Shown here in pieces: positions 35,234 through 35,252 of a stretch of 35,252 nucleotides of DNA. Made by a program: the position numbers and the translations under genes. The stretch's first letter is position 1. Every line of letters begins with the position of its first letter. A model generated the notes under the pieces. That model was not told where the DNA came from and searched no databases. It was given only the letters and a program-made list of their open reading frames with translations. The DNA is from Sulfitobacter sp. GTDB lineage: Bacteria > Pseudomonadota > Alphaproteobacteria > Rhodobacterales > Rhodobacteraceae. The stretch spans positions 1-35,252 of the forward strand of contig JAGXFI010000050.1 in assembly GCA_024637305.1 (NCBI GenBank). The letters run 5' to 3'.

Positions 35234-35252
35234 CTGTCTCTTATACACATCT
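35234..35252 (+). other. Tn5/Nextera mosaic-end adapter (sequencing artefact)
   Basis: The last 19 bases are CTGTCTCTTATACACATCT, exactly the transposase mosaic end used in Nextera libraries. They are not genomic. Any coding call crossing this point is false, in particular the minus-strand frame 34886-35248, whose N-terminus MYKRQ is the translated adapter. Confidence 0.97.

Noticed and set aside
34886-35248. Minus-strand frame starting MYKRQGCAKR
   Set aside because: Its start is the translated Nextera adapter and the rest is antisense to the multicopper oxidase gene.
1-35252. CRISPR arrays, tRNA or rRNA genes, intact insertion sequences or prophage genes
   Set aside because: I saw no regularly spaced repeats, no tRNA-like cloverleaf or rRNA stretch, and no transposase or phage protein. 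This was by reading only; a dedicated scan was not possible.

Overview
The window is a dense, high-GC stretch of alphaproteobacterial DNA, most likely from the Rhodobacterales/Roseobacter group. This is inferred from gene content: polar amino acid ABC, TTT, peptide ABC and TRAP uptake systems side by side, each beside its own catabolic genes and, in most cases, a regulator of a different family. No 16S, tRNA or phylogenetic marker is present, so the placement is an inference. It is the end of an assembled contig: the last 19 bases are the Tn5/Nextera mosaic-end adapter, and the first gene is cut by the left edge.

Region 1 (1-7019). A minus-strand operon runs from about 5922 down to the left edge. 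It encodes an amino-acid binding protein, a creatininase-family amidohydrolase, two ABC permeases, the ATPase, a class III aminotransferase and a truncated beta-keto acid cleavage enzyme (BKACE, DUF849). A divergent LysR regulator (6060-7019) probably controls it. The order reads as a route: import, amide hydrolysis, transamination, cleavage with acetyl-CoA. The substrate is unknown.

Region 2 (7243-14418). A minus-strand operon encodes a CoA-acylating aldehyde dehydrogenase, an AMP-forming acyl-CoA ligase and a TctC-TctB-TctA tripartite transporter. A divergent LacI regulator sits upstream with a palindrome in the intergenic gap. The enzyme pair resembles SauS/SauT of sulfoacetate degradation, but other carboxylates are possible.

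Region 3 (14489-26400). An IclR regulator is followed on the minus strand by an FAD aromatic-type monooxygenase and a tiny DUF2783 protein. Divergent on the plus strand are an M81 (MlrC-like) metallopeptidase, a peptide ABC transporter (binding protein, two permeases, one fused double ATPase) and two different M20 metallohydrolases. This looks like uptake and breakdown of an amide- or peptide-linked compound. A 34-codon remnant of a LysR gene lies just after it (26586-26690).

Region 4 (26780-31576). An M19 dipeptidase overlaps a HutD-family gene; a short terminator follows, then a complete DctP-DctQ-DctM TRAP transporter.

Region 5 (31679-35252). A probable copper-handling cluster: a small His/Cys-rich exported protein, a small lipoprotein, a TolC-type outer-membrane lipoprotein and a Tat-exported multicopper oxidase. 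The contig then ends in adapter.

Both ABC operons carry a GC-rich hairpin directly after the binding-protein gene, a likely device for making more binding protein than transporter. No tRNA, rRNA, CRISPR array, intact insertion sequence or prophage gene was seen.
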